Shown: positions 1 through 10,689 of the stretch, one piece after another | Layout: each line of letters opens with the position of its first letter | How positions within the stretch are numbered: position 1 is the stretch's first letter | NCBI GenBank assembly: GCA_021014325.1 | Contig: CM037473.1 | Location: forward strand, 22,310,822 to 22,374,821 | DNA from: Plazaster borealis | Lineage: Eukaryota > Echinodermata > Asteroidea > Forcipulatida > Labidiasteridae | Length of the DNA stretch: 64,000 bases | Direction of reading: 5' to 3' | Position numbers and translations under genes: made by a program | The notes under the pieces: model-generated | Seen by the model: the letters and a program-made list of their open reading frames with translations, nothing else | Told to the model about the DNA's origin: nothing | Database searches by the model: none

Positions 1-560
1 TTTTCTTTATTTATTTTTTTATTTCAAGACATTTTTTTTCCCACTCCAACAGAGAATCATCATAACAATAAAAAAAAACAGTAAGAGGATAATTGGAAAT
101 GGGGGCATAGCCAGAAAAGCAAAAGCTTGTGGTCGGTATGCCCCGACAAACAAAAACACAAATGGACTAACATTAACAAGTACAGTGTTAGTAGGATCGA
201 TATTTAACTAAGACAGAAAAGACTCTTTGTGAACTAAATTAGCTACAGAGGGATGCAACTTATAACAATACATAGGACAAGGCGAGAGGGTTTCATTAAC
301 AATAACACAGCGTATACAGGTGAAATAGAGAAATCACAATAAGGTGAAAACTAAGAGGAAGCTCCGTGGATTAGATTTTGATAACGATGTTATTGTAAAG
401 AACTCCCAGAATCTTTTGAAATCAGAAGTCAAATCTTCCAAAGAGTCTAGTCTGTACCATAATTGTAAGGAAGTGCTCAGTTGAGGTAAAAAGGTGTGAA
501 GGTTACTTCTGAGTTTTAAGGTGCTGCTATCACTAGGCATGCTGATTTCCCTTTTTTCTT
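1..560 (-). other. Possible retroposon 3' end
   Basis: On the minus strand the segment ends in an A-rich tail (window bases 1-40 are T-rich on the plus strand), preceded by a short reading frame of about 78 codons (334-570) that I do not recognise. An A-rich 3' end after a degraded frame would fit a 5'-truncated LINE or a retrocopy, but no target-site duplication can be checked because the window begins here. It may simply be HIP1 intron sequence. Confidence 0.25.
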
Positions 561-683
561 CTTTAGTCATGTTAGTAGCGCTGTAAAAAAAACTGCAAAA
601 ACACTGTACAATGGTAAGTGTGGTTGGCCATTTACTTAGTTTTTTTTTTCGGATTTAAAAATTTGTCTTCTTTCCTTTTGCAG

Positions 684-913
684 TGATGCATCAGATAAGT
701 TGATTCAAGGAAAAGGTAAATTTGAAGAGCTTGAGGTCTGCTCCCATGAGATCGCTGCCTGTACAGCCCAGCTTGTTGTCGCTAGTAAAGTCAAAGCAAG
801 TAAAGACAGCGAGAACCTCAAGGGGTTGCAGGTTGCATCCCGGGGTGTGGCTACATCAACAGCACAGGTGGTAGCGTCGGCAAAGACGGGGGCACAGCTC
901 ATTGATGAAGGAG
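684..913 (+). CDS. HIP1: HIP1/HIP1R exon: end of the THATCH (I/LWEQ) actin-binding module
   Basis: Internal exon of a huntingtin-interacting protein 1 gene, an endocytic adaptor linking clathrin and phosphoinositides to F-actin at the plasma membrane. The acceptor is a pyrimidine tract plus CAG at 681-683 and the donor is GAG|GTGAGA at 913. The frame reads DKLIQGKGKFEELEVCSHEI and then AQLVVASKVKA and LQVASRGV. This matches the last part of the vertebrate HIP1/HIP1R I/LWEQ domain closely (FEEL-VCSHEIA-STAQLVAASKVKA). The exon enters after a partial codon and leaves with one base, which joins the next exon. Upstream exons (ANTH domain, clathrin-binding coiled coil) lie outside the window. HIP1 and HIP1R cannot be separated here; invertebrates usually have one gene. 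Confidence 0.9.
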
Positions 914-1707
914 GTGAGAAACCATACTCAATCTGCATCTTGCTCAATCACCTAACTAAATTTTTTAAAGTTGATGTTTGTCCAACATGTAAATGTGGTT
1001 GGTGATTTTCACCTTGTCAACCCTCTTACTGCCCGACTATTCATTATCATGCACAGTGGTTTTGAATGATAGATAAACTATGCCGTCCTGCAGTATGATG
1101 TCAACTTAGTTCCTTATCACAAACTGTTGTAAGGATAAACCCAAATTAATCATAGCCCAGACAGCAATTCTATTAGTTGAAAAATTAGTCACATGATCAT
1201 ATTTACCCGGTCTTAAATCACTGTAAAAGACACAGCTGAAGCTGTTTAAGACTGGTTGGCTAACGCAGGTTTGGCACTCATAGCCATACTTATTTTGATG
1301 CACAAGCTTATGCGAATGCAAGATTACGCAGGTGCAAGCTTAAGCAGGTGATCATAACGTGTAACAAACTATATACCATTACTCAATGTAAAGATTTTCG
1401 CACGTTTTTGCACAACCCTCGAGCGTCAAGTGCAATTTCACCTCTCGCGAAATGGAGCCTGTGGACAGGAATTGAAAACTTGAAAAGGAATTGAAAAATT
1501 ACAAAGGTTTTACTGTTTTTTCCATAATTATTACACTTTTTACCAAAAGGCCTTTATCGCAGCGCCACAATTCTGCCATTTTAAACCGCCAATTAAGACC
1601 TTGTCACCACTCTTTTATTCCTTTAACAATATTCTTTATCCTAGATGCAATTAAGACATCAACTGTTTTAGTCTCTTATAGTTTGTAACAACCTACAGCG
1701 TTGTCCC

Positions 1708-2048
1708 TTAAAGGCATCGTACACTATTGGTAAGATCGAAAAACACAAATGTTCACAGATTCACACACAACTTACATGATTTAAAGTAAGTAATGGTAGA
1801 AAGGGTTCCTTAAAATATTTCTGCCTAAAATGCTATTGTTTCTGAGAAATGATTAAAACAATAGTTTTTATCACGCACGATATAAGAAAAAAAAAAAACA
1901 CATAAGGTCTCTTTTCACTATTTTCTCGTGATCTCGATGACCAATTGAGCTCAAACTTTCACAGGTTTGTTTGTTCATGCATATGTTGAATCACACAAAA
2001 TGTGGACACTGATTTTGAGCTGTTACCAAAAGTGTACAATACCTTTAA
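1708..2048. mobile_element. TTAA-flanked MITE, family C, copy 1 (HIP1 intron)
   Basis: About 340 bp flanked by TTAA on both sides. The ends are inverted relatives (AGGCATCGTACAC... and ...GTGTACAATACCT). A second copy lies inverted at 51074-51416 with closely similar interior, and a diverged one at 42304-42559. The element sits in the intron between the two HIP1 exons. No coding capacity is visible. Confidence 0.75.
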
Positions 2049-2299
2049 CAGTGTTCCCTTAGCCAAATGCGAGTAAAAACACTTCAATATCATTCAAAAA
2101 AATTCTCCAAGTAGTCCGGCTGGCTAGCTCAGTGTTAAAAAGCATTCTTATTTATTATTATGAAATGTGACTAGTGAAATGACTAACTGCATTTAATATA
2201 GTCCTGCCGACTGGTTATTGAAAAAGTTTGCTGGCTGGCCATTAAAGAAGAGCAAACCCTGACTTCAGCTTACTGTATTTTTTTCTTGTTTGAACCCAG

Positions 2300-2472
2300 A
2301 CGTGAATGACTTTACAAAGCTATCCCTGACTCAGACCAAACGTTATGAGATGGATGCTCAAGTCAAAGTCCTAGAGCTGGAAAGTAAACTACAGAAAGAG
2401 CGAGTCAAACTCGCACAGCTGAGGAAACGACACTATCAGCTCGCTGGTGCCTCAGAAGGCTGGGATGAGGAG
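2300..2472 (+). CDS. HIP1: HIP1/HIP1R exon: C-terminal coiled coil
   Basis: The acceptor ends ACCCAG at 2299. Base 913 plus bases 2300-2301 form GAC, so the frame runs unbroken from the previous exon. The peptide includes DFTKLSLTQTKRYEMDAQVK, VLELESKLQKERVKLAQLRK and HYQLAGASEGWDEE, which follows the vertebrate HIP1 tail (LTQIKRQEMDSQVRVLELE, LRKKHYELAG-AEGWEE). The donor is GAG|GTAAGG at 2472, phase 0. Known HIP1 proteins have a further 10-60 residues after this point, so a short terminal exon should lie downstream; I could not identify it. Confidence 0.9.
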
Positions 2473-2644
2473 GTAAGGCTTTTCTGATCATGCAATTTTT
2501 CAGTTTCCCATTTTGGTATTTAGGGGGGATTTGCTGTAGTAACCATTATGTCACCGATGTTACTGATGTCACCCAGGTGAACATATTTTCTTCGCAAAAG
2601 GTTGAAAAAGGGCAAATTTGTTCAAATTAATTTTGTAATACTGA

Positions 2645-2731
2645 AGGTCTCAGAAGGCTGGGATGAGTAGGTAAGGCTTTTCTGATCATGCAATTTTTCA
2701 GTTTTCCATTTTGGTATTTTGGGGGCATTTG
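2645..2731 (+). pseudogene. Duplicated fragment of the HIP1 exon end with its splice donor
   Basis: This block repeats the last 24 or so bases of the preceding exon, its donor and about 60 bases of intron (original 2449-2535), 196 bp downstream. The copy reads GGGATGAGTAG|GTAAGG, so the final GAG codon has become TAG. The flanking sequences (TGTCACCCA-GTG-ACATATTTT and following) are also repeated, so this is part of a local segmental duplication, not a functional alternative exon. Confidence 0.8.
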
Positions 2732-2891
2732 TGTAAATTCCTTGTATTTGAAACACTACAGGCGCAAGGTTTTCCAATCTTGTTGGACGAAAGTTCTGGC
2801 AGCCTTTACTGCAAAATTTACAATAGATTTCATTTATTAAAGATAATGTCAAATCAACTGATGTCACCCAAGTGCACATATTTTTCATCAT

Positions 2892-3223
2892 AAAGGGTTC
2901 AAAAAGGACAAATTTGTTCCAACCCGCTTTTTAATTTTGTAATACTCAAGGCCCTGAATACAAAAATGGTGTTCGATCTTTGTAAACGCTTCAAATGTCT
3001 CTGAGTAGGGCTATGGTTACACGAAACTCGTAACATTTCTGAGGTTTATTAATGAAAGGGTTCAAAAAGGACATATTTGTTCCAACCCGCTTATTAATTT
3101 TGTAATACTCAAGGCCCTGAATACAAAAATGGTGTACGATCTTTGTAAACGCTTCAAAAGTCTCTGAGTAGGGCTATGGATACATGGTTACACTAAAGTC
3201 GTAACATTTCTGAGGTTTGCTAA
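2892..3223. repeat. Two tandem 163-bp units
   Basis: Two head-to-tail copies starting at GGGTTCAAAAAGGACA (2895 and 3058), about 95% alike, both containing CCCTGAATACAAAAATGGTG and TCTCTGAGTAGGGCTATGG. The start also resembles sequence at 2600-2640, so the region has duplicated more than once. No reading frame is conserved. Confidence 0.85.
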
Positions 3224-4258
3224 TGAACTCTTTGCTTTGGGAACCTGATCCTTTTGTCATTGGTTGGTAACTGCTCAGCTATGCATGGTGTAGGTTAATA
3301 CATGTATGCCCAACAGCTATACCTTACAAAATACTTCAGCTTCTAAATGTAAGAGCACCGTCATCTCTTCAAGTGAAAACTGATTGAACTAGAAAGCTTA
3401 CAAGTCTGAGCCTCTCATAATCGGTACTGTGCCACTTCTTTGGATCAGCATATTTTACATGAGACGGTTATTTTCATGGTGCTTCAGCAAGATGGAACCT
3501 AAATCCTTTGGTCTTGCAAATGGGAAGCAGTAACTTACAGTCATAAAAAGCATGCTTGTTAAGTTTGTTTTAATTGCATTTGTTTTTACGGATGAAATGT
3601 TTTAGTTTAATTACAGAATGTTTCTTAAGCTAGTTGAGAGATGTGTAAGCCTATTTTTGTTTTGCTAAATTCTGTTCTGTTGGCATTGCATGATTTTTTC
3701 TTTAAACTAAAGTTGACAAGATAAGTGTACCTCATTGTTAATTGCACAGTCTGTCCTGTTTCAATGACAGTGTTACATTATACTTGACCTTGTAATATGT
3801 AAAAATGTTGTGTTTTTATTTTGGCTTGCATGTTGTGGAGAATTTTGACAACCATTATGTCAATTTTGACAACTAAACAATATTTGTTATGTCAGTACAG
3901 TGATCCATGTTAATGTTTAAAGATATTGTTCTGTTTTGATTTCAAACTTTGTTTTTATCGTTTTTGTCTCGCTCCATACATGTATTAGTAAAAGTACTAA
4001 CCGTTGCTTGCTTTTGTCTCGCTTCTTTTATTCCAATCTCACCAACTGTCTGGTCTGCTACGTAGCAAATAGCTAGTGTCTAACAATAACAGGTAGGTAC
4101 AACTCTTGGATCTTGGTTCTGTCAGGGAATAAGAATCCTAATTCTAAATAACTCACCTATATATCAATAGCATTGACGCCATCTGGCCACCATCTTGGAG
4201 TTAAAACATTTAAAACGCACAGCTAAACGTATATTGCTTGGTACACACTACAAGCTTT
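3224..4258. other. Intergenic or HIP1 3' region, no recognisable feature
   Basis: AT-rich sequence without a convincing exon or repeat. If the missing last HIP1 exon and its 3' UTR lie near, part of this stretch may be transcribed, but no in-frame tail resembling known HIP1 C termini was found. Confidence 0.4.
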
Positions 4259-4535
4259 TGGCGGTCGGGTTGGCATAGTGGTATCTTTCCTCGCCTTCCA
4301 CCTCTCGGACTCCGGTTCGAATCCCGCCGGGGGGCACTATGTTGATTGGGTTTTCAGTCCATACCTGATGGCGTGAGTTTTCTTGGGAATAATTCTCTGG
4401 GGTTTTTTCTTCCCCTATCTAAAACTGAAATTTCCTTCTTAGTATTCTCTCCGTTGGGTTTATGGATAGTGATTAAGTTCACTTTTCTGAGAACCCCTGG
4501 CTTCACAACTACAATTAAAAACAAAAAATGAAATG
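4259..4535 (+). mobile_element. tRNA-derived SINE
   Basis: A tRNA-like head carries an A-box-like GGTTGGCATAGTGG and a perfect B-box GGTTCGAATCCC (about 4312-4323), followed by an unrelated body and an A-rich tail near 4515-4530. The head does not fold as a clean modern tRNA, so it is a SINE and not a tRNA gene. A fragment of the same head (GTTGACACAGTGGTATCTTT) lies near 63390. Confidence 0.7.
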
Positions 4536-4860
4536 AAAGTGAAAAGAGCCGCTGAAAAACCTTTAGGGAGGAGAAATTTCAAACTTTTAACTGAATTCAG
4601 ACTTTTTTATTTCTGCCTGTAGGAAAAACAAAGTGCTGTTATTTTCTTCCCCTACCTCACTTACATATGTACAAGTATAGTGTTTAATTGGTGTAAAAGC
4701 AAATCAACCAAAAAAGAGGGGCAATTGTAGTGCAATTTTCACAGTTTACATTAATGATTCTTGCTGTTGTTTCACAATGATTTTACCTTTTCATATTTGT
4801 TAATATGAACACTTTCCATCTCGTTTTCATGGACAAAGGACGTAGAAGGATTTCACAACG

Positions 4861-4980
4861 AGCCAATCACATCACAGTAAGTCTGGAGCAGCCAATCACA
4901 GCAGGCCAAATACCCAACAACAAAAGACTCCTTCCCATTCTCAGCCAATCACAGCAATCCTCTTTTCTAGCTCAGCCAAT
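4861..4980 (+). promoter_or_regulatory. Cluster of four CCAAT boxes
   Basis: Four same-strand AGCCAAT motifs start (CCAAT) at 4863, 4892, 4945 and 4976, with spacings of 29, 53 and 31 bp. The first three continue as CCAATCAC and match the NF-Y consensus RRCCAATSR. Phased CCAAT boxes are typical of NF-Y-bound promoters, but no adjacent gene start is evident, so the regulatory role is inference; they could equally be a decayed tandem repeat. Confidence 0.35.
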
Positions 4981-6109
4981 TCGAGCCGGCAAGTCCTTTC
5001 CTTTTTGTTTAATAAAAGTATCATCACGGCAGACCAAACTTATAATTGTCTTTTTGTGTCCAGTACAGTTGAACCTGGCCATTAGTTACAGTGCAGATTC
5101 AAAAGCAAAAAAATCTAATCGTTATTGATAGATAATAATGTAATAGAGAGAAAAAAATTAATCTAAAGTCAATTTTATTCCTTGAAGTATTATATGAATA
5201 ATTAATTATTACCTCCAATATAATTATGAGATATATTATCAGAAACAAAATATGTACTTATTATCTGAAATGTAATTACCTTGATTTCAGTATTACTTTT
5301 ACGTTTTAGTGTTTAGACTTTTGATTGATTAGGTCCACACCAATATTGCTCTTATGGTTTGTAGTTTGTCGAAGACAGATGCAATACTTCCTGTTGGTTA
5401 GGGACTAGTGATGCAGTGCATAACAGTTAGATAATGTAAAGGTTTATTGGGGGTTTTTTCTTCGTAGGTTTCTTTGGTGTTTTGTTTCATTGTGAAATGC
5501 AGACACTTCACAGAGGCATTGGATACAATTGCCTCCTTGCCCCAAGTCAATGTCTTGGTGCCCTTTGAAATATTTCAGTAGAAATGTACATTTACCTCAC
5601 ATAGGAAAAATGGCCTTGCCCTTACAGGCATGTAGTACCAAGCCTGGAATAGTGAATGTACAATGGAAACGTCTGCAACAAACATTTACATGCCACAACT
5701 TACGTGCCCCACTTAGGGCACGTTGTCCTGTTTTTGGTCGTAGTGTGTTTTCAATGTGTTTCTATAGTTTTTTTAAGCACTTCCTATTTAACTGGCCTTT
5801 GAAAATGGCCCTGTCCTTAAAAGGCAAAATTCCAGGCGTTCATACAATTTCACCACAAAAAAAATGTTACATGTGTACACAAAACATGTATACAAATATT
5901 TAAATAGCAATGTTTATTTATGTACTTTTTCTTGAGAAAGTAGTCGTAGTCAAACACGGGTTACAGGGATGTGTAAAGACTTGAAGCTTTGCATGGTGTA
6001 GGAAGTAAGGACTGAGTAGGTTTATGGGCAACAGACATGTGAAATAAATCTCTTATAGGAAAATGTGTTGGTTCTGAGGAGAACGGTAGTTGATATACAG
6101 TTTTTATTT

Positions 6110-6447
6110 TTATTTTGAGATATCTCCTCACTCACCAGGCCGGACGGCCACTTCAAGGTGGGGGCTACACTTAACTGATTGGGGCTGTCGACCTGAATCA
6201 ACTGTCTCCAGGGGCACGTTGCCACCTATTCCTAGTGCTGAAACAGGGTTAACCCCTTCACAGTCCGTAAAGATGTAGGCATGGGTATCATCAACTAGGA
6301 GCCTGGCTGGTAGAGCAGAATGCAATTATGGTTAAGTGCCTTGCTCAAGGGCACAAGTGTCACGACTAGGATTCGAACCCACACTCTGCTGCTGAGAACA
6401 CCAAAGCTTGGGTTCGGTGAACGAGACCGCTCGGCCACGACACGCTA
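6110..6447 (-). mobile_element. tRNA-Leu-type SINE, minus orientation
   Basis: The head (6358-6447, minus) has the Leu-like box A and a B-box with the GGTTCGAATCC-type core, followed by GACACTTGTGCCCTTGAGCA. The body shares long stretches with 19061-19420 (AGGAGCCTGGCTGGTAGAGC in this orientation). Confidence 0.75.
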
Positions 6448-7203
6448 AGTTGAGTCTTCGCGTATGAAACTGCGTTCTGCGAGCAGAACAGAAATGCCAG
6501 AACTCTACTCTATTTCAACCACGGTTCCTCTCAAAACCAACATGTCCTGAAAGAGTTTTAATTCACATGGTTGTTACCTGTAAACCGACTTAGTTCTAAA
6601 AGAGGTGGCTTCAATAAATGAGCCATTAACTGTTCGCTGATTAGACATTTAAGCTTAAAAAGTAACGAGGGGTTTAAAGTCACAGCCAAAGAGTAGACTA
6701 TTGTTGTGACAGCTTTCATGTCCTTAAATTCTTAAATCAATGCACATGGAAACCCAAGGTTTTCACAACGTTTGAATATGAGACATGCATGGTCTACTGG
6801 CTGATAAATAAGGAAGCCAAGTAGTGACTTTACATGTAGATTAAAATGCTAAAATTTAACAAATAGAGAGGTCATTCAACGCTGCCCAGTTCAAATTTCC
6901 TAATCTGAAATGACCTGCCAAATGTATAGTATTTATCAAATAATACATGTACCATGCATTGTGTGTATATAAACTATAAATATTTAATGAAAAGTTATAT
7001 TTTCTTTAAACTGCTGTGGAGCATGCATTCGCCTAGGTTTTCAAAAAAAAGCTATTCCAAGTAAAAGCACAAAGTAAGTAATATCCGTGTTGATTCTAAC
7101 TTTGGCAATTATCATACAATCAACTTGATTCTCAAAAATACAGACCATGTTAATTTCATTCAATAATATAACATAGTTTTTGTGGGACATTTTTGTGTAC
7201 AGT

Positions 7204-8022
7204 TTAAAGGGATTGTATCAGTTTGGTAATTGGAATCCACTGTTTGTTTCAATCCTATATAAACTTCTCACAAAAAGTTGGGAAACTTTTTTTAATCATG
7301 TATATTTTTATTATTTATAACCCTCTTGTATTATGTTGCATATCAATAGAAAGCTGAAGTGTTCTTCTTTAAAATGATACCAAATGTGCAATGATGACAT
7401 GTTGCTGGACTTGGCCACATTAATGAGAATGAGACAAAGTCACAAATCAAATGTGCCAAAATTAGCAATTTTGTGTTACTGTGTGAACAAACAAATTGAC
7501 ACTGTAATTCAAACAAGCGGTAATTTTGGCACATTTGATTTGTGACTTTGCCTCATTGTCATTCTTGTAGCCAAATTCAGCAACATGTAATCATTGCAAA
7601 TGTGGTATCATTTTAAAGAGGAACACTTCAGCTTTGCATTGATATATAACATATACAAAGAGAGTAATAAATAATAAAAATATACTTGATTAAAAAAAGT
7701 TTCTTAACTTTTTGTGAGCAGTTTAGTTGTAGATATATACCATAAAACTAACCTGTGAAAATTTCAATTCATTTCAAAAGGAGGTAGCGTTTTTTAGATA
7801 TTGCCGAAAATCTTGAGCGGTTATGTCCACGCAGGAAGAATAATCTGCAATTGGAAAACACAATCTGAGAAACGTTACGTCTCATATTCAAATTTTGGGG
7901 GATAAAAAGTGATATCTATTTCCATAACCGCAATAGGGAAAAGCTTCTCAAGTAAGTTCTCAAGTAAGTTTTGATTGCCATAAATTTTCAGAGTCATTAC
8001 CAAACGTATACAGAACCTTTAA
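7204..8022 (-). mobile_element. TTAA-flanked MITE, family B, interrupted by another element
   Basis: TTAA at 7204 and 8019 bounds a family B MITE (terminal AGG-ATTGTAT-AGTTTGGTAATTGGAA). Its interior is shared with 49326-49721 and 56478-56864 (TTCTTCCTGCGTGGACATAA and CGGCAATATCT on their plus strand). It is split at 7262-7723 by a palindromic insertion. Confidence 0.85.
7262..7723. mobile_element. 462-bp palindromic TA-target element nested in a MITE
   Basis: The two arms (about 7262-7475 and 7526-7723) are inverted copies over some 200 bp with about 50 bp between them. The termini are AACTTCTCACAAAAAGTT and AACTTTTTGTGAGCAGTT, flanked by TA on each side. Uninterrupted family B copies read CCTATATAGTTGTAG (in this orientation), so the insertion duplicated one TA, as Tc1/mariner-type elements do. 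A transcript would form a long hairpin. Confidence 0.9.
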
Positions 8023-10689
8023 TTTTGAAGCAAGTGTTTTCTGTTTTGATTTGGGGTAAATCTATTTTGGAAAGGGGGGCGAGGGCGAGGGGTGTTTGTT
8101 TTGATTTTGGTTTCAAAAAATGATCACTGGCCTAGAAATTCATTGAAACATAAATAGACACAACTGAACCACAAATTTGAAGGTTATTTTTACTGTTTTC
8201 TTTGATACAGTACAATTAATTAAGAAAGAATTTAAATGCAGTGTTTCTATACTATAGGTAATGTGTTCTTAAGTCAAAGGGGAAGAATGGTCAGGAGTTA
8301 TTTTTGTACATACGTTGTAGTTTCGTTATTTCTTCTGGGTGTATTGCAGTCGGCGAAATCAGTCTGTTTTCTTTTATTCAAAGTCGCTTGTATTATATCT
8401 TACATGTATATTTTATAGCTTATCTTTGTGGAATTTCCGTTAAGATTTAAGACCAGTTGGACAACAAAGTCCTTTGCATGGGCAAATTTTGTAAACCAAG
8501 CTAGACAGAGCCGTTGTTACATTTTAATAGCCTTGCTTTCAAAATGGCCGAATTATTTTCATAGAAAAATTGTTTCCAACACGCTGAGAAAGGCATTCCA
8601 AATCTGATAGTAAAAAACCCATTTTTAAAAGAAGCAAGATGTTACCATGTGGGTTGCTGTGTTGTGCATTGCATCGCGGTGCGCATAGAACAAGCTCAAA
8701 GGCTGTGTAAGGCCAACATGTTGCGCACATTACCCACATGGGGGTCATTTGTAGACATATGCTATGGTGGGTGGGGCTTGACGGATCGTCAATTTTTGGT
8801 CTCTGTTCTACATCGATTATAACCTGTATATATACTGAATACTGTAGAAACATGTACATCTACATATTTTCTACTGCTTGCTATCGGTGCTTCTTGCTAT
8901 ACTCTAGAATTTACTATTTCTATGTAGCTATTTTCAAGAGAGCATTGCTATTTTCTATAACTGATATTCCATGCTCACTATTATCTATAAGCTTGTACGC
9001 CTTTAGGTGTTGTATTGCACACAACATTGTAACGGTTTCTCATTGTAAACTACTTTGAGGTAGTAATATTTATTTCACCTGAATGTACATGTAGGTACCT
9101 GCCATTATCAACTTGTCTGGTTTGTTTTGGTAAGATGTCCAACAAAAAGGACAATTTATGCAAGATATTTTAAATTTATGAAAATGAATGGAATATTCAA
9201 AGCCTCTTTCATATATGGAAATAGGTCCAAGCGAAAAAGCTAGAAAAAACTTGGATAAAAACCCAGCCTAGACTGACCTTCAAAGCCTCTTTCACATAAA
9301 GGTCCAAGTTCAAATGCTTAAAAGAAAAGACAAAAACTCACATAAAACCAAGTTTAGTTTAACCTTCCAGTGCAGAGGTATTTACATGTACATGTTCATA
9401 TGAGACATCCACATAATTACAACTAATGCACAACAAATTTCTGTAATCAGTGCTGGGCTTTGAATGATACGTTATTATAATCAGCAATAAGTTTTTCATC
9501 ACGATGAAAAGTGTTATCCTAATAGATGGGTATTTTATTTGGCATCATTAGATTCAAAGTTTATGTGCCTGCAATTAGAATTGTGTATTAAGCAGTATCC
9601 AGCCAAAGTATACAGTTGTGCTCAGATTAATAACATTGCCTGGAATATGAATAAGATTCTTTGCCTAATAAATGCTTTTTCATAATCAAATATGTATGAT
9701 GACATAAATTCGCAAAAAAACAAATAAATGTATTTAAACAATTTCAAGCAATATTGAAAGTGAGCTAATAAACAAGCTTTAAGATATCAGGTATGACCTA
9801 GTGAGGTTTAGTCATTCATTGAAGTTTACAAATTAAAAACCTTATCCAAACAGAATGCACACAAAGCTCGAAGGTCCTTTTCCAATTGATGTACACTAAA
9901 ACCCTTTGTGGACAATTTGCTATGCTGTCATGAATCATTTTATGTGTTTTTACTAAATAGGGTTTGCCCTCAACATTTTCAGTAAACTAGCCAGCGGAAC
10001 TCTGACCAGTAAACTTCATGTTTTACAAGTGTGCAAGATTTTTCACTGGTCCATTTGTAAAGGTTTTCTTTCAACATTGTAACTTTTTAGTGTGTGGATT
10101 TTATAAATTTACATCATGTGAATGATCTGTGCAGGAATTTACATACATGTAGTCTTGAGAGGCAACGAACTAGTCATGCTGTCCACTTTTTACTGGTTCT
10201 CAGGTGTTTCAAGTAGCATCTGGCCAGCCGACCTTTTTGAGGGGGGGGGGGGATACAAGTTTGTTTTGTGTGAATTCAAACATGTCAATGGAAATACTTC
10301 ACTTTGAAGGAAAGGAAATCTGTATTAAGGACACTGATGTTCATAACATTATGTGGTGAGAAATCCCTTCGATGGAAGATAAAACTGAATGGATTCCCAT
10401 GTCTGTCTGAGTAATGTCCGACCTTCTTGAAGTGCATTTGAAAGATCTATTGGTGAGTATTTTCATATATTCTGAGCTTGAATTCAACAACCTTTTTTGC
10501 TGGTTTCTCTCTGCGATATTTTGTTTTTAAATGAGACAAGGAACTATTTTGTATGTAATAATGTGTGTTTTAAAGCACTATATACCCATGCTTTCTAGTC
10601 ATGCGGAGGAAAGATGAATAATGAGGGTGTATCAAATGTTTTTTTCTCTAATACTGTTTTTGTGTTTTCCATTCACTCTTAAGCCAGAG
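8023..10689. other. Intergenic, no gene recognised
   Basis: AT-rich DNA with a poly-G tract near 10241 and a truncated transposon-like end (AGGGTTTGCCCTCAAC, about 9960). Open frames up to about 106 codons occur on both strands at 8539-9058, but they overlap, lack homology I can recognise and have no splice context. Confidence 0.5.

Noticed and set aside
5529..5903. A 124-codon open frame as a gene
   Set aside because: No recognisable domain, no splice or promoter context, low-complexity composition; likely chance.
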